From Sphingobium subterraneum (GTDB lineage: Bacteria; Pseudomonadota; Alphaproteobacteria; Sphingomonadales; Sphingomonadaceae): a stretch of DNA of 64,000 nucleotides. A program made the position numbers and the translations under genes. The notes below the pieces were generated by a model. That model made no database searches and had not been told where the DNA came from. It worked only from the letters and a program-made list of their open reading frames with translations. Below, one piece after another: positions 8,219 to 18,536 of the stretch. The number at the start of each line of letters is the position of its first letter. Position 1 is the stretch's first letter. The stretch lies in NCBI RefSeq assembly GCF_014199435.1, contig NZ_JACIJP010000001.1:992001-1056000 (forward strand). Reading direction: 5' to 3'.

Positions 8219-10516
8219 ATGATCGACAGCATGCTTCTTCCCTCCCCGCCGAGCGAACATTTCCGTCCCACAGGGACCAGATTGCGGCTCTCCGGTCTGG
8301 CGGGTTCGGTTGCGTTCATGCTGTTCGCCCATGCCTCCATGGCGGCGGCGCAGGAGCCGGTCTTGCAGGATCTCACCAAGCCTGCCGTCTCCGCACCCGA
8401 TACGCCCTTGCCGCAGAGTGATGAGGAAATCGCCTTTTCGGCCGACGCGCTCAACTATGACACTGACACGCAGACGGTTACCGCTTCGGGCAATGTCCAG
8501 CTCCTGCGTCAGGGCAACCGGCTGCGCGCCGACACGGTCGTGTGGAACCGCTCCACCGGATCGGTCGTCGCACGGGGCAATGTGTCGGTCACCGACCCGG
8601 ACGGCAACATCGGCTATGGCGACCAGATCGACGTAACCGACAGCCTGAAAGACGGCGTGGTCACCAACATGTTGCTCGTCCTCGACAAAGGAGGACGGCT
8701 CGCGGCGACCAGGGGTCAGCGGGTCAACAATGTCTATACCCTGACGCATGCGGCCTATAGCCCCTGCCCCGTGGTGGACGAGGACGGTTGCCCGAAGGAA
8801 CCGAGCTGGCAGATCAAGGCGGTCAAGGTCATCTACCGCCCCGACCGGCAGCGGGTCTATTATCAGGGCGCGCGGCTGGAGCTCTTCGGCATCCCGATCG
8901 CTGTCCTCCCCGTATTTTCCCATCCGGTGGGTGGAGGCGGCGGCACCGGTTTCCTGATGCCGGACCTGCGGATCAACGGGGTCAACGGCCTGGAAGCGAC
9001 CGCGCCCTATTACATCAAGCTCGCGCCCAATCGCGACCTCACGATCACGCCACATGTCTACACCCGCGTGCTACCGATGATGGAGGCCAGCTATCGCAGC
9101 CTGACGAGCAAGGGCGCCTATCGGGTCACGGGTTATCTGACATACGGATCGCGCATCGGATCCGGCGCGACGGCGCAGCCCCAGCGCGACGTGCGCGGCT
9201 ATATCGAGGCGAGCGGCAAGTTTCAGCTGAACCCGCAATGGAGCATTACCGGCGCGCTCCGCCGCTCGACGGACACCACGTTCCTGCGCCGTTACAGCAT
9301 CACCAATGATGACCGTCTGCGCTCCACGATCAATGCGGAACGGATCGACACCGACAGCTATCTCTCGATCGCGGGATGGTCGATCCAGTCGCTGCGCGCG
9401 GGCGACCGGCCGGGGCAGATGCCGATCGCCCTTCCGGTCATCGACTACCGCCGACGTCTGGTTGACCCGCTGCTTGGGGGCAACGTCCAGCTCCAGCTCA
9501 ACACGCTCGCGATCACGCGCGCCTCCGGGCAGGACACACAGCGCGCTTTTGTGTCGGCGGAGTGGAACCTGCGTAGGCTGACCGGCCTTGGCCAGGAAAT
9601 TACCTTTACCGGCTTTGCCCGCGGGGATGTGTATCACAGTTCGGACAATTTGCTGACCGCGGTCGCCGATTATCGCGGCCAGTCGGGCTGGCAGAGCCGC
9701 GGGATCGTCGCGGCGGCTGCGGACGCGCGCTGGCCGTTCATCGGGTCGTTCCTGGGTGGCGTGCAGCGGATTACGCCGCGCGTGCAGATCGTGGCGGCGC
9801 CCCGCCTCGCCAATCTCAGCGTACCGAACGAGGATTCGCGTTCCGTCGATCTGGAAGACAGCAACCTCTTCGCGCTCAACCGTTTCGCGGGATATGACCG
9901 GTTCGAGGATTCGAGCCGCATCACCTTCGGGGTGGAATATGCGCTCGATCTGAACGACTTTACATTGGAAAGCGTGGTCGGGCAAAGCTACCGCATCAAC
10001 CGCCGCGCCACGATCCTTCCCGACGGCACCGGGCTTTCGGACCGGGTCTCCGATATCGTCGGGCGTACCACGGTGCGCTACCGCGATTTCGTGAAGGTGA
10101 CCCATCGTTACCGTCTCGACAAGGACAGCCTGGCCATCCGCCGGAACGAAATCGACGCGGCCGTCGGCAGCCACCAGACCTATGCGACGATCGGCTATCT
10201 CCGGTTCAACCGCAACGTGACGGGGCGCCTCGAAGATCTTTCGGACCGGGAAGAAGTACGGCTTGGCGCGCGGGTGAAGATCGCGCGTTACTGGTCGGTG
10301 TTCGGCTCGACCATCATCGACCTTACCGGTAAGCGGGAAGATCCGCTTACCACGGCTGACGGGTTCGATCCTGTGCGGCACCGCGCCGGGATCGCCTATC
10401 AGAACGACTGTCTGGACCTGAGCCTAACGTGGCGGCGCGACTTCCAGTTCGTGGGCGACGCGCGACCCACGAACACGTTTCAGCTTCGACTGGCTTTTCG
10501 CAATCTGGGCATATAA
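8219..10516 (+). CDS. lptD: LPS assembly outer-membrane protein LptD
   Basis: Outer-membrane beta-barrel that inserts lipopolysaccharide into the outer leaflet with LptE. It has an N-terminal signal peptide ending near FAHASMAAAQ, then an OstA/LptA-like periplasmic jellyroll (EIAFSADALNYDTDTQTVTASGNV), then a long barrel domain ending in RLAFRNLGI with a terminal hydrophobic pattern. The start is ATG at 8219; ATG 8231 is also possible. It is the first gene of lptD-surA-pdxA-rsmA, a conserved proteobacterial order. LptD is itself a client of SurA, the product of the next gene. The 180 bp region shared with divergent pepA should hold its promoter. Confidence 0.95.
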   Translation: MIDSMLLPSPPSEHFRPTGTRLRLSGLAGSVAFMLFAHASMAAAQEPVLQDLTKPAVSAPDTPLPQSDEEIAFSADALNYDTDTQTVTASGNVQLLRQGNRLRADTVVWNRSTGSVVARGNVSVTDPDGNIGYGDQIDVTDSLKDGVVTNMLLVLDKGGRLAATRGQRVNNVYTLTHAAYSPCPVVDEDGCPKEPSWQIKAVKVIYRPDRQRVYYQGARLELFGIPIAVLPVFSHPVGGGGGTGFLMPDLRINGVNGLEATAPYYIKLAPNRDLTITPHVYTRVLPMMEASYRSLTSKGAYRVTGYLTYGSRIGSGATAQPQRDVRGYIEASGKFQLNPQWSITGALRRSTDTTFLRRYSITNDDRLRSTINAERIDTDSYLSIAGWSIQSLRAGDRPGQMPIALPVIDYRRRLVDPLLGGNVQLQLNTLAITRASGQDTQRAFVSAEWNLRRLTGLGQEITFTGFARGDVYHSSDNLLTAVADYRGQSGWQSRGIVAAAADARWPFIGSFLGGVQRITPRVQIVAAPRLANLSVPNEDSRSVDLEDSNLFALNRFAGYDRFEDSSRITFGVEYALDLNDFTLESVVGQSYRINRRATILPDGTGLSDRVSDIVGRTTVRYRDFVKVTHRYRLDKDSLAIRRNEIDAAVGSHQTYATIGYLRFNRNVTGRLEDLSDREEVRLGARVKIARYWSVFGSTIIDLTGKREDPLTTADGFDPVRHRAGIAYQNDCLDLSLTWRRDFQFVGDARPTNTFQLRLAFRNLGI

Positions 10517-10649
10517 GGATGACCGGATAAGGGTGGCGGGGGCTTAATCACTTTGCTCAGCGAGGGTTCATCCGCTCTCGTGCACAAAACGGCGACCACG
10601 GCCATGCGATCGGGACAACAGTCCCCTTTGACGGAGAGTATTTGACTTG

Positions 10650-12062
10650 ATGCCCATGCAGATAGTGTTCGCCACCGCGCGGCGATTGTCTTCGTTTTCG
10701 CGCACGTCCCGTGTGACCGCACCCTCGCTCATCGCGATCCTTGCCGCCACCGCGCTGGTCCCCACGACGCTTGATGGCGCGATGGCGCAGAGCGTGGCCG
10801 AGGAGGACATGTCGGCCCCGCAAAGCGGCCTTGACCTTCCCAAGAACGTCACGTTCTTCGGCAAGGGCGATCCGAATTTGCACAAGGCGACCGCGATCAT
10901 CAATGGGCAGATCATCACCCAGACCGACGTGGAACAGCGCTTCGCCCTTATCAAGGTCGCCAATGGCGGGGAAATCCCCGAGGCGGAGCAAGAGCGGCTG
11001 CGCGTCCAGGTGCTCCGCAACCTGATCGACGAAACATTGCAGATTCAAGAAGCTGCCGCGAACGACATTATCATCGACAAGGCGGAAATCGCCGAGAGCT
11101 TTGCGCGGGTGGCCTCCAATTTCCGCCAGACGCCAGAGCAATTCACCGCTTTCCTCCGTACCAAGGGTAGCTCACCGGCGAGCATTCACCGCCAGATCGA
11201 GGGCGAACTGGCGTGGAGCCGCCTGCTCCGCCGCAAAGTCCAGCCGTTCGTGAATGTGAGCGAGGACGAGGTTAAGGCAGTCATCGAGCGCCTGAACGCA
11301 TCCAAGGGCGCCGACGAAGTGCGTGTCGGCGAAATCTATCTGTCTGCTACGCCTGAAAACCGGGAGCAGATCGCCGCCAACGCGCAGAACATTATTGATC
11401 AGATTAGGCAGGGCGGATCCTTTGCGGCCTATGCACGACAGTTTTCCGAAGCATCCACGGCGGCAGTCGGCGGCGATCTTGGCTGGGTCCGTCCCGCGCA
11501 GTTGCCGGACGAGCTGGCTAAGGCCGCCACGGAAATGTCGGTAGGCCAGATCGGCGGCCCGATCCCTGTCGCGGGTGGTTTTTCGATTCTCGCGCTGATG
11601 GACAAGCGCAAGGTACTGACCGCCGACCCGCGTGACGCGGTGCTCAGCCTGAAGCAGCTTTCGATTGCGTTCCCGGCGGGCACCACCAAGGAGCAGGCAA
11701 CCGGGCGCGTTACCGCCTTTGCGAATGCACTTGCCAAGAACCAGGGCTGCGGCGCTGCGGCCGACACCGGCAAGGCGCTGGGTGCGGACGTCGTGGACAA
11801 CGACAATGTGCGCATCCGCGATCTCCCGCCGCAATTGCAGGAGATGCTGATCAAGCTGCAGATCGGTCAGGCGACGCCTCCTTTCGGGTCCGTCGAGAAC
11901 GGTGTGCGCGCGCTGGTGCTTTGCGGACGGGACGATGCACCCGATGCGGGCGCTCCATCGTTTGACCAGATCATGAGCCAGATCGAGGACGAGCGTGTCA
12001 ACAAACGCGCCCGGATCTATCTGCGCGATCTTCGCCGTGATGCGGTGATCGATTATAACTGA
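10650..12062 (+). CDS. surA: Periplasmic chaperone / peptidyl-prolyl isomerase SurA
   Basis: Chaperone for outer-membrane proteins in the periplasm. It has a 40-50 residue N-terminal extension with a signal peptide ending near GAMAQ, a SurA N-domain (IINGQIITQTDVEQR), a parvulin-like domain (VGEIYLSATPENREQ through GGDLGWVRPAQLPDE) and a degenerate second parvulin region. It starts at ATG 10650, preceded by a purine-rich ACGGAGAG about 12 bases upstream. The position directly after lptD fits SurA's role in folding LptD. Confidence 0.92.
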   Translation: MPMQIVFATARRLSSFSRTSRVTAPSLIAILAATALVPTTLDGAMAQSVAEEDMSAPQSGLDLPKNVTFFGKGDPNLHKATAIINGQIITQTDVEQRFALIKVANGGEIPEAEQERLRVQVLRNLIDETLQIQEAAANDIIIDKAEIAESFARVASNFRQTPEQFTAFLRTKGSSPASIHRQIEGELAWSRLLRRKVQPFVNVSEDEVKAVIERLNASKGADEVRVGEIYLSATPENREQIAANAQNIIDQIRQGGSFAAYARQFSEASTAAVGGDLGWVRPAQLPDELAKAATEMSVGQIGGPIPVAGGFSILALMDKRKVLTADPRDAVLSLKQLSIAFPAGTTKEQATGRVTAFANALAKNQGCGAAADTGKALGADVVDNDNVRIRDLPPQLQEMLIKLQIGQATPPFGSVENGVRALVLCGRDDAPDAGAPSFDQIMSQIEDERVNKRARIYLRDLRRDAVIDYN

Positions 12063-12072
12063 CGAGTAAACC

Positions 12073-13086
12073 ATGTCCGATCGCAACAGCCCGCTCGCCC
12101 CGTTTGCCGTGACGCTGGGCGACCCGGCGGGCATTGGGCCGGAAGTCGTCGCGAAGAGCTGGGCCGTCCGGGAAGCACAAGGGCTATCGCCGTTCTTCGC
12201 GATCGGCGACGTCCGCGCGATCCGGCAGGTGTGGAGCGGCCCCATCGCCGCCATCGACACGCCGGACGAGGCCGTCCAGTTTTTCGACAATGCCCTTCCC
12301 TGCCTGCATCTCGACGGGGGAGCGGAGCCGGTGCCCGGACTGCCAAATGCGGACGGTGCACGCGGCGCATTGCATGCGCTGGAAGTCGGCATCGGCCTTA
12401 CGAAGACGGGATCGGCTTCTGCTATCGTGACCGGTCCGGTCGGTAAGGCGCAGCTCTACGAGGTCGGTTTCACCCATCCCGGCCAGACCGAGTTCATCGC
12501 CGAGCGCTGCGGCATATCGCCTGATCATGCGGTCATGATGCTGGCCGGGCCGTCGCTGCGGGTTGTGCCGGTGACCATCCACATCCCGCTGGCGCAGGTT
12601 CCCTCGGCGCTTTCCACGGAGCTGATCCGCGTGCGTGGCCAGATCACGGCCCGCGGATTGCAGCGCCAGTTCGGTATCGACAATCCACGCCTCGTTGTCG
12701 CCGGGCTTAACCCTCATGCGGGGGAAAACGGCAATCTGGGTCGAGAGGAAATCGAGATCATCGCGCCTGCGGTCGAATTGCTGCGGGCCGATGGCATCAA
12801 TGCACATGGCCCCTTTTCGCCCGATGGCATGTTCCATCCGGCGGCGCGGGAGAGTTACGACGCCATCCTCTGCATGTATCATGACCAGGCGTTGATTCCA
12901 CTCAAGACTCTTTATTTCGACGAGGGCGTCAACATGACACTGGGCCTGCCCATTGTGCGGACGTCGCCCGATCACGGCACCGCGTTTGGTATAGCCGGTA
13001 AGAATATCGCGAGCCCCGGCGCAATGATCGCAGCAATCCGTATGGCGGAGCAATCGGCGCGCAATCGCCTGGCGCACGCGGCCTAG
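12073..13086 (+). CDS. pdxA: 4-hydroxythreonine-4-phosphate dehydrogenase
   Basis: NAD-dependent enzyme of pyridoxal 5'-phosphate synthesis by the DXP-dependent route. The 337-residue protein begins with the family-typical [12 protein letters not shown]. It carries conserved segments such as GHTDFIAE-like [11 protein letters not shown], and [13 protein letters not shown] with the metal-binding histidine. It lies 10 bp after surA and 5 bp before rsmA. Confidence 0.97.
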   Translation: MSDRNSPLAPFAVTLGDPAGIGPEVVAKSWAVREAQGLSPFFAIGDVRAIRQVWSGPIAAIDTPDEAVQFFDNALPCLHLDGGAEPVPGLPNADGARGALHALEVGIGLTKTGSASAIVTGPVGKAQLYEVGFTHPGQTEFIAERCGISPDHAVMMLAGPSLRVVPVTIHIPLAQVPSALSTELIRVRGQITARGLQRQFGIDNPRLVVAGLNPHAGENGNLGREEIEIIAPAVELLRADGINAHGPFSPDGMFHPAARESYDAILCMYHDQALIPLKTLYFDEGVNMTLGLPIVRTSPDHGTAFGIAGKNIASPGAMIAAIRMAEQSARNRLAHAA

Positions 13087-13091
13087 CCGCC

Positions 13092-13919
13092 TTGGCGTCT
13101 CCGCCCCTCCCTCCGCTGCGCGATGTCATCGCCGCCCACGGCCTGAACGCCAGCAAGGCGCTCGGCCAGAATTTCCTGCTCGACGAGCAGTTGCTCGACC
13201 GGATCGCCGCGATACCCGGCCCTTTGGAGGGGCAGCGGGTGTTCGAGGTCGGCCCCGGGCCGGGCGGGTTGACCCGTGCGCTGCTCCGGGCTGGCGCGGA
13301 CGTCGTCGCGGTGGAGCGGGACGCCCGCTGCATCCCAGCGCTTGCGGAACTGGGACATGCGTTCCCCGGTCACCTGCATGTCACGGAGGGCGATGCGATG
13401 GCCGTCGACGCCCGGATATTGGCCGGGGACGGCGCGCATATCGTCGCCAATCTGCCCTATAATGTCGGCACTGCCCTGCTCGTGAACTGGCTGTCCTGTT
13501 CGTGGCGGCCCTGGTGGGCGTCGCTCACCCTGATGTTTCAGCAGGAAGTGGCAGAGCGCATCGTTGCCCCCGTCAACAGCGATCATTACGGACGGCTGGC
13601 GGTTCTCGCACAGTGGCGATCATCCGCACGGATTGCGCAGAAAGTGCATCGCAGCGCCTTCACCCCGCCGCCAAAGGTCATGTCCGCTGTGGTCCATATC
13701 GTCCCCGAAGACGAACCGCAGGGCGTCGATTTCCGTGTGCTCGAAAGGCTGACCGCCGCTGCTTTCGGACAGCGCCGCAAGATGCTGCGTCAGAGTGTCA
13801 AGGGCATCAGCGGCGCGCTCGATGCGATGGCCGATTTGGGCATTGACCCGCAGCGCCGCGCGGAAACGCTCAGCGTCGCGGAATTCGTCGCGGTGGCGCG
13901 GGCCTTGTCGCGGCGCTAA
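13092..13919 (+). CDS. rsmA: 16S rRNA (adenine-1518/1519-N6) dimethyltransferase
   Basis: Dimethylates two adjacent adenines near the 3' end of 16S rRNA. It has 275 residues with the S-adenosylmethionine loop [12 protein letters not shown], the catalytic NLPYNVGT motif and a C-terminal [11 protein letters not shown] element. The best start is TTG at 13092, five bases after the pdxA stop: no ATG occurs before the conserved GQNFLLD segment and no strong ribosome site is seen, so translation is probably coupled to pdxA. Confidence 0.95.
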   Translation: MASPPLPPLRDVIAAHGLNASKALGQNFLLDEQLLDRIAAIPGPLEGQRVFEVGPGPGGLTRALLRAGADVVAVERDARCIPALAELGHAFPGHLHVTEGDAMAVDARILAGDGAHIVANLPYNVGTALLVNWLSCSWRPWWASLTLMFQQEVAERIVAPVNSDHYGRLAVLAQWRSSARIAQKVHRSAFTPPPKVMSAVVHIVPEDEPQGVDFRVLERLTAAAFGQRRKMLRQSVKGISGALDAMADLGIDPQRRAETLSVAEFVAVARALSRR

Positions 13920-13922
13920 CCG

Positions 13923-14270
13923 CTAAAACCCGGCGGGAAGGATATGCGCACCGTCCTCGCCCAGGCGAATTTTCGCCTTTGTCGTCACGGCCGCCATCGG
14001 CAGATCACCATACACATGCGGAAACAATGCGCCGCCGCGCGACTCTTCCCACTTCACGCTGGCCCCCAGTGCCGACAGGTCGACCATGGCGAGGATGAGG
14101 TCATCCTGCCCCGCGAAATGCTTCGCCAGCGTGCCTGCCACCTGATCCCGCGCGGAAAGGTGGATATAACCGTCCGCCACATCCACCGGAGCGCCCGCGA
14201 AGGCGCCGTCCGCGCGAAACTGCTCCCACTGCACGCGGGTCAGGATCTTGAACGCGAACAGTTCGCTCAT
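13923..14270 (-). CDS. DUF952 domain protein
   Basis: A 115-residue cytosolic protein of the DUF952 family, of unknown biochemical role. Features are the N-terminal AFKILTRVQWEQFRADGAFAG and the DGYIHLSARDQV block, then FPHVYGDLPM near the C-terminus. Its ATG overlaps the gyrA stop codon by four bases (ATGA), so it is translated from the gyrA message. It ends 4 bp from the convergent rsmA gene. Confidence 0.85.
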   Translation of the reverse strand: MSELFAFKILTRVQWEQFRADGAFAGAPVDVADGYIHLSARDQVAGTLAKHFAGQDDLILAMVDLSALGASVKWEESRGGALFPHVYGDLPMAAVTTKAKIRLGEDGAHILPAGF

Positions 14271-16984
14271 TCGCCGGACGGATCGGCGGCAGGCGCGTCT
14301 TCCACCGGAGAGCCGCTGTCGTCCGCCTGCTCATCGTCGCTGGCATCCTCGATCCGCGCGGCGGAGACAACATGCTCTTCATCAGCCACGTTGAACAGGC
14401 GCACACCTGCCGAGTTGCGCCCGATGACGCGCATGTCGGAGAGGCCCATGCGGATCAGCTTGGCCTGATCCGTCACGAGCATCAAATGGTCGTCCTTCGC
14501 GGCGGCAAAGCTCGCAACTACCGGGCCGTTGCGGGCGATATTGTCGATATTGCTGATCCCCTGCCCACCCCGGTTCGTGCGGCGATATTCATAGGCCGAG
14601 GACAGCTTGCCATAGCCGTTGGCGCAGACCGTGAGGATGAACTGCTCTCGCTCGGAGAGTTCGGCGAGGCGCTCAGCGGAAGTAGCGGGAACGCCCTCCT
14701 TCTCCGGCTTCCACGGGGCGTAACGCAGATAGTCTTCGCGCTCTTCCTGGTTCGTGCCGACGCGGTGCAGGATCGAGAGCGAGATCACCTCGTCATCTTC
14801 GCGCAGGGTCATGCCGCGCACGCCGGTCGACGTGCGGCTCTGAAATTCGCGCACATCGGTCGCAGCGAAGCGGATCGCCTTGCCCTGTCGCGTGGCGAGC
14901 AGCACGTCGTCGTCCTCGGTCAGCAGGCGCACGCCGATCAGGCAATCGTCGCTGCCCTCATCGAAGCGCATGGCGATTTTGCCATTGCCGGGGATGTTGG
15001 CGAACGCATCCATCGAGTTGCGGCGGACCGTTCCGTTGGCTGTCGCGAACATGACATGCAGGTCCTTCCAGCTCTCCTCGTCCTCGGGCAACGGCAGGAC
15101 TGTCTGGATCGTCTCGCCCACGGCGAGCGGCAGCAGGTTGACCATCGGACGCCCGCGCGTCGCCGGGCCACCTTCGGGCAGGCGCCAGACTTTCAGGCGA
15201 TAGACCTTGCCGTGGGTCGAGAAGAACAGCACCGGCGTGTGCGTGCTCGTCACGAACATTTCGGTGATGGCGTCTTCATCCTTCGTCGCCATGCCTGCGC
15301 GGCCCTTGCCGCCGCGCCCCTGCGCGCGGAAGCTGTCGAGCGGCGTGCGCTTGATATAGCCCTGCATCGTCACGGTGACGACCATGTCCTCGCGCTCGAT
15401 CAGGTCTTCGTCGTCGATGCCGTCGGCAGCAGGCGCGATGGTGCAGCGGCGCGGCTTGGCGAACTCCGCCTCGATCGCTTCGAACTCCTCGCGCATCACG
15501 GCGTAGAGCTTTACCCGGTCGGCCAATATGTCGAGATACCCGGCAATGGCGGAGGCCAGCCCTTCCAGCTCGTTGCCGATCTCGTCGCGGCCCAGGGCCG
15601 TGAGGCGGTGCAGACGCAAATCGAGGATGGCCCGGACCTGAAGCTCCGACATGCGGTAGGTTTCGCCCTCGATCTCCGTCTCGATCGCCTCGACCAGACG
15701 GATGTAGGGCGCGATTTCCGCCACCGGCCAGTCCCGCGCCAGCAGCTTCTCGCGCGCATCCGCGGGGCTGGATGATCCGCGGATGATCTTCACGACTTCA
15801 TCCAGATTGGTAACCGCAATGACCAGGCCCAGCAACAGGTGCGCCCGCTCGCGCGCCTTGTTCAGCTCGAACTTGGTACGGCGGGTGATGACCTCCTCAC
15901 GAAACCTGACGAAGGCCTCGATGATATCCTTGAGGCCGAGCAGCTCGGGCCGCCCGCCGCGAATGGCGAGCATATTGGCCGGGAAGCTCGACTGCGCAGG
16001 CGTGTGCCGCCACAATTGATTGAGCACCACCTCCGGCGTTGCGTCGCGCTTCAGGTCAATGACGATGCGCACGCCTTCGCGGCTCGATTCGTCGCGAATA
16101 TCGCTGACGCCCTCGATACGCTTGTCCTTGGCTGCCTCGGCGATTTTTTCGACCAGCCCGTTCTTGCCGGTCTGATAGGGAATGGCGGTGAGGACGATCG
16201 AACGGCGATCCCCGCGGCCTTCCTCCACCTCGTGCCGGGACCGCATGATGATCGACCCACGCCCCGTGTGATAGGCGCTGCGCGCGCCCGACTGCCCGAG
16301 GATCAGCGGCGCAGTCGGGAAGTCCGGGCCGGGAACGATCTCGATCAGTTCATCCACAGTGATAAGCGGATTTTCGATATAGGCGATGCAGGCACGCAGC
16401 ACCTCGCCCAGATTGTGCGGCGGAATGTTGGTCGCCATGCCGACCGCGATGCCCCCCGCGCCATTGACAAGCAGATTCGGAAAACGCGCGGGCAAAACCT
16501 GCGGCTCGCTTTCCGACGCGTCATAATTCGGGGTGAAATCGACGGTGTCCTTGTCGAGGTCATCGAGCAACGCATTGGCGACCTTGGCCAGCCGCGCCTC
16601 GGTATAACGCATGGCCGCCGGGCTGTCCGGGTCCATCGATCCGAAGTTGCCCTGCCCGTCGATCAGCGGCACGCTCATCGACCAGTCCTGCGTCATGCGG
16701 GCGAGCGCGTCGTAGATCGAGCTGTCGCCATGCGGGTGATATTTACCCATGACGTCGCCGACGATGCGCGCCGACTTGCGATACTGCTTGTTGTAAACGA
16801 AACCCTGCTCATGCGCGCCGAAAAGGATACGGCGGTGGACCGGCTTGAGACCGTCGCGGACATCGGGAAGAGCGCGGCTTACGATGACGGACATGGCATA
16901 GTCGAGATAGCTCGACTTCATCTCGTCGACGATATTGATGGGGCTGATGTCCGAAGGGTCGGCGAGCGCGGTCTCGTCGGTCAA
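14267..16984 (-). CDS. gyrA: DNA gyrase subunit A
   Basis: Breakage-and-reunion subunit of gyrase. It has 905 residues with the catalytic tyrosine Y128 in [10 protein letters not shown]. The quinolone-determining region reads [15 protein letters not shown], with the serine and aspartate equivalent to E. coli S83 and D87 both present, so no classical resistance change is visible. C-terminal beta-pinwheel repeats contain the GyrA box-like GRGGKGR. The tail is acidic ([15 protein letters not shown]). A DUF952 gene is translationally coupled at the 3' end. Confidence 0.98.
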   Translation of the reverse strand: MTDETALADPSDISPINIVDEMKSSYLDYAMSVIVSRALPDVRDGLKPVHRRILFGAHEQGFVYNKQYRKSARIVGDVMGKYHPHGDSSIYDALARMTQDWSMSVPLIDGQGNFGSMDPDSPAAMRYTEARLAKVANALLDDLDKDTVDFTPNYDASESEPQVLPARFPNLLVNGAGGIAVGMATNIPPHNLGEVLRACIAYIENPLITVDELIEIVPGPDFPTAPLILGQSGARSAYHTGRGSIIMRSRHEVEEGRGDRRSIVLTAIPYQTGKNGLVEKIAEAAKDKRIEGVSDIRDESSREGVRIVIDLKRDATPEVVLNQLWRHTPAQSSFPANMLAIRGGRPELLGLKDIIEAFVRFREEVITRRTKFELNKARERAHLLLGLVIAVTNLDEVVKIIRGSSSPADAREKLLARDWPVAEIAPYIRLVEAIETEIEGETYRMSELQVRAILDLRLHRLTALGRDEIGNELEGLASAIAGYLDILADRVKLYAVMREEFEAIEAEFAKPRRCTIAPAADGIDDEDLIEREDMVVTVTMQGYIKRTPLDSFRAQGRGGKGRAGMATKDEDAITEMFVTSTHTPVLFFSTHGKVYRLKVWRLPEGGPATRGRPMVNLLPLAVGETIQTVLPLPEDEESWKDLHVMFATANGTVRRNSMDAFANIPGNGKIAMRFDEGSDDCLIGVRLLTEDDDVLLATRQGKAIRFAATDVREFQSRTSTGVRGMTLREDDEVISLSILHRVGTNQEEREDYLRYAPWKPEKEGVPATSAERLAELSEREQFILTVCANGYGKLSSAYEYRRTNRGGQGISNIDNIARNGPVVASFAAAKDDHLMLVTDQAKLIRMGLSDMRVIGRNSAGVRLFNVADEEHVVSAARIEDASDDEQADDSGSPVEDAPAADPSGE

Positions 16985-17057
16985 TGCGATTCTCTTTTCG
17001 AATTATCGTTGATGGAAGATGTCTGATCTGTCCTAGCCCCTTAACGGGGCAATGTCA

Positions 17058-17091
17058 CCCCTCGCGCGTACGCACGCGCACGCGCGAGGGG
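17058..17091 (-). terminator. GC-rich 12 bp stem-loop between DUF2306 gene and gyrA
   Basis: CCCCTCGCGCGT (17058-17069) and its exact reverse complement (17080-17091) enclose a 10-base loop. It begins immediately beyond the DUF2306 stop codon and lies 74 bp upstream of the gyrA start. There is no T-run on either side, so this could be a Rho-assisted terminator or a 3' stabilising hairpin and not an intrinsic terminator. Confidence 0.5.
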
Positions 17092-17586
17092 CTAGCCGAG
17101 CAGCCAGCGGCCGAGCATGCGGCCAAAGGGAAAGGTGAAAAAGCCCGCGATCAACAGCGCCCCCACGATCATACCCCGCACCTTCCGGCGGTGTTGTGCG
17201 ACGCTGTGGCGACGCGCGAGCAGGATGATCATCGGGACTGCCGCGATCGTATACAGCGACAGAAGATGGATCGGGCTCCAGTGGCCGGGGCGTATCGCCT
17301 GAACGAAGAGGCTCGCGGCCGCGGTCAAAAACATCGCGATACACCACACCCAGCCCAATTGCCGGTGCCGTCGCGTGCCGCGCGGGTTGAGCATCAACAC
17401 CGGCGTCAGCCCCAGGGCCAGCAGGACCGCGCCCAGATGAAGCCAGATCATCGGCGACACCTCGCCCCAATGCGCCCATCCCCGGCCAAGCGCCACTAAA
17501 ACCACCACCAGCAGAAGTGCGCTCAGCCAAGCCAGCGCCCGCTCGAATCGATCGATCGCCGCATCGGGCAAACCGGTTGCCGTCAC
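17092..17586 (-). CDS. DUF2306 membrane protein
   Basis: A 164-residue inner-membrane protein with four predicted membrane segments (around residues 18-36, 43-62, 80-95 and 138-155). The RRHRQLGWVW segment after the second helix is typical of DUF2306. Function is unknown. Its ATG overlaps the stop of the upstream SDR gene by four bases, so the two are coupled. A strong hairpin follows its stop codon. Confidence 0.75.
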   Translation of the reverse strand: MTATGLPDAAIDRFERALAWLSALLLVVVLVALGRGWAHWGEVSPMIWLHLGAVLLALGLTPVLMLNPRGTRRHRQLGWVWCIAMFLTAAASLFVQAIRPGHWSPIHLLSLYTIAAVPMIILLARRHSVAQHRRKVRGMIVGALLIAGFFTFPFGRMLGRWLLG

Positions 17587-18278
17587 CCCGATATCTCCGT
17601 GCCATCCCAGGCGATATGCTTGCCGCTTTGCCCCACATTAAGGCCGTCAATCACGTCCAGCAATTGCATCGCAGCGCGGTCTGGCGTGAACAGGCTCCCC
17701 GGCGCGACATTGCCCTGAAATGGCTCAGACAGGCGCGTATCCACCGTCCCCGGATGAAGCGCGACAACAATCCCCCGCTTGTGCGTCCGCGCATGTTCGA
17801 TCGCAAGGTTGCGGACCGTCATGACAAGCGCGGCCTTGCTCGCCCGATAGCTGTACCATCCGCCTGCACGATTGTCGGCGATGCTCCCGACCCGCGCGCC
17901 CAGCACCGCGAAGACGGCCCGGCTGTCTCTCGGCATACGCGGCAGGAAATGTTTGGCGACCAGCGCGGGACCGACGCAGTTGAGGCGGTAATTGTCCACC
18001 ATCCACTGCGCATCCAGCGCCGCCATGGTCTTTTCTGGCCGACGATCCCTATCATGAAGCATGCCGGTGGCGACGATGACCAGCGACAATTTTTGGTCAT
18101 CCGGCAGCGACGCGGCAGCCGCGGCAATCGTCGCTTCCTCGGTCAAATCGAGACTGTGGAGGTCGCCGTGGCGCCCGAAGCGGTGGACGTTGGCAAAAGC
18201 GCCCTCTTCCTCAAGCGCATCCGCAAGGGCCGCCCCGATCCCGCCGGTTGCTCCGATAACGACGGCTATATCCTTCAC
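17583..18278 (-). CDS. SDR-family NAD(P)-dependent oxidoreductase
   Basis: A 231-residue short-chain dehydrogenase/reductase. The cofactor loop is GATGGIG close to the N-terminus and the catalytic pair is in YRASK. The start is GTG at 18278 (VKDIAVVIGATGG) with AGGGAG seven bases upstream; upstream in-frame ATGs add residues unlike the family. The substrate is unknown. It resembles the C-factor/CsgA-like branch of small SDRs. The downstream DUF2306 gene overlaps by four bases. Confidence 0.85.
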   Translation of the reverse strand: MKDIAVVIGATGGIGAALADALEEEGAFANVHRFGRHGDLHSLDLTEEATIAAAAASLPDDQKLSLVIVATGMLHDRDRRPEKTMAALDAQWMVDNYRLNCVGPALVAKHFLPRMPRDSRAVFAVLGARVGSIADNRAGGWYSYRASKAALVMTVRNLAIEHARTHKRGIVVALHPGTVDTRLSEPFQGNVAPGSLFTPDRAAMQLLDVIDGLNVGQSGKHIAWDGTEISG

Positions 18279-18536
18279 GCTGACGCTCCCTGCTCTCACG
18301 CCCGGCCGCAAATCGTGCTCCAGCCGGCGCGTGTCAAACATACCGTATGGCGTCGTGCCTTGTTCCTTGCCCCCTGTCATGCTTTTGCTGCAGATACAGC
18401 CATGACAAGCGGAACATCTCCCCCTATACCGCGCGTTCAACGCTCGTTCACGCGAGGAACCTTAGTTCATCGTTCCAAGTGAAGCGTCGTGACATTCACA
18501 TTCCCCCGGCCGCTTTGGTCGCTTAGGAGACTGCAT

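Noticed and set aside
8045..10381. Minus-strand frames of 336 and 436 codons across lptD.
   Set aside because: LptD on plus has a signal peptide and recognisable domains. The antisense frames show no protein-like pattern.
16600..16780. Possible quinolone-resistance change in gyrA.
   Set aside because: Residues equivalent to S83 and D87 are unchanged serine and aspartate.
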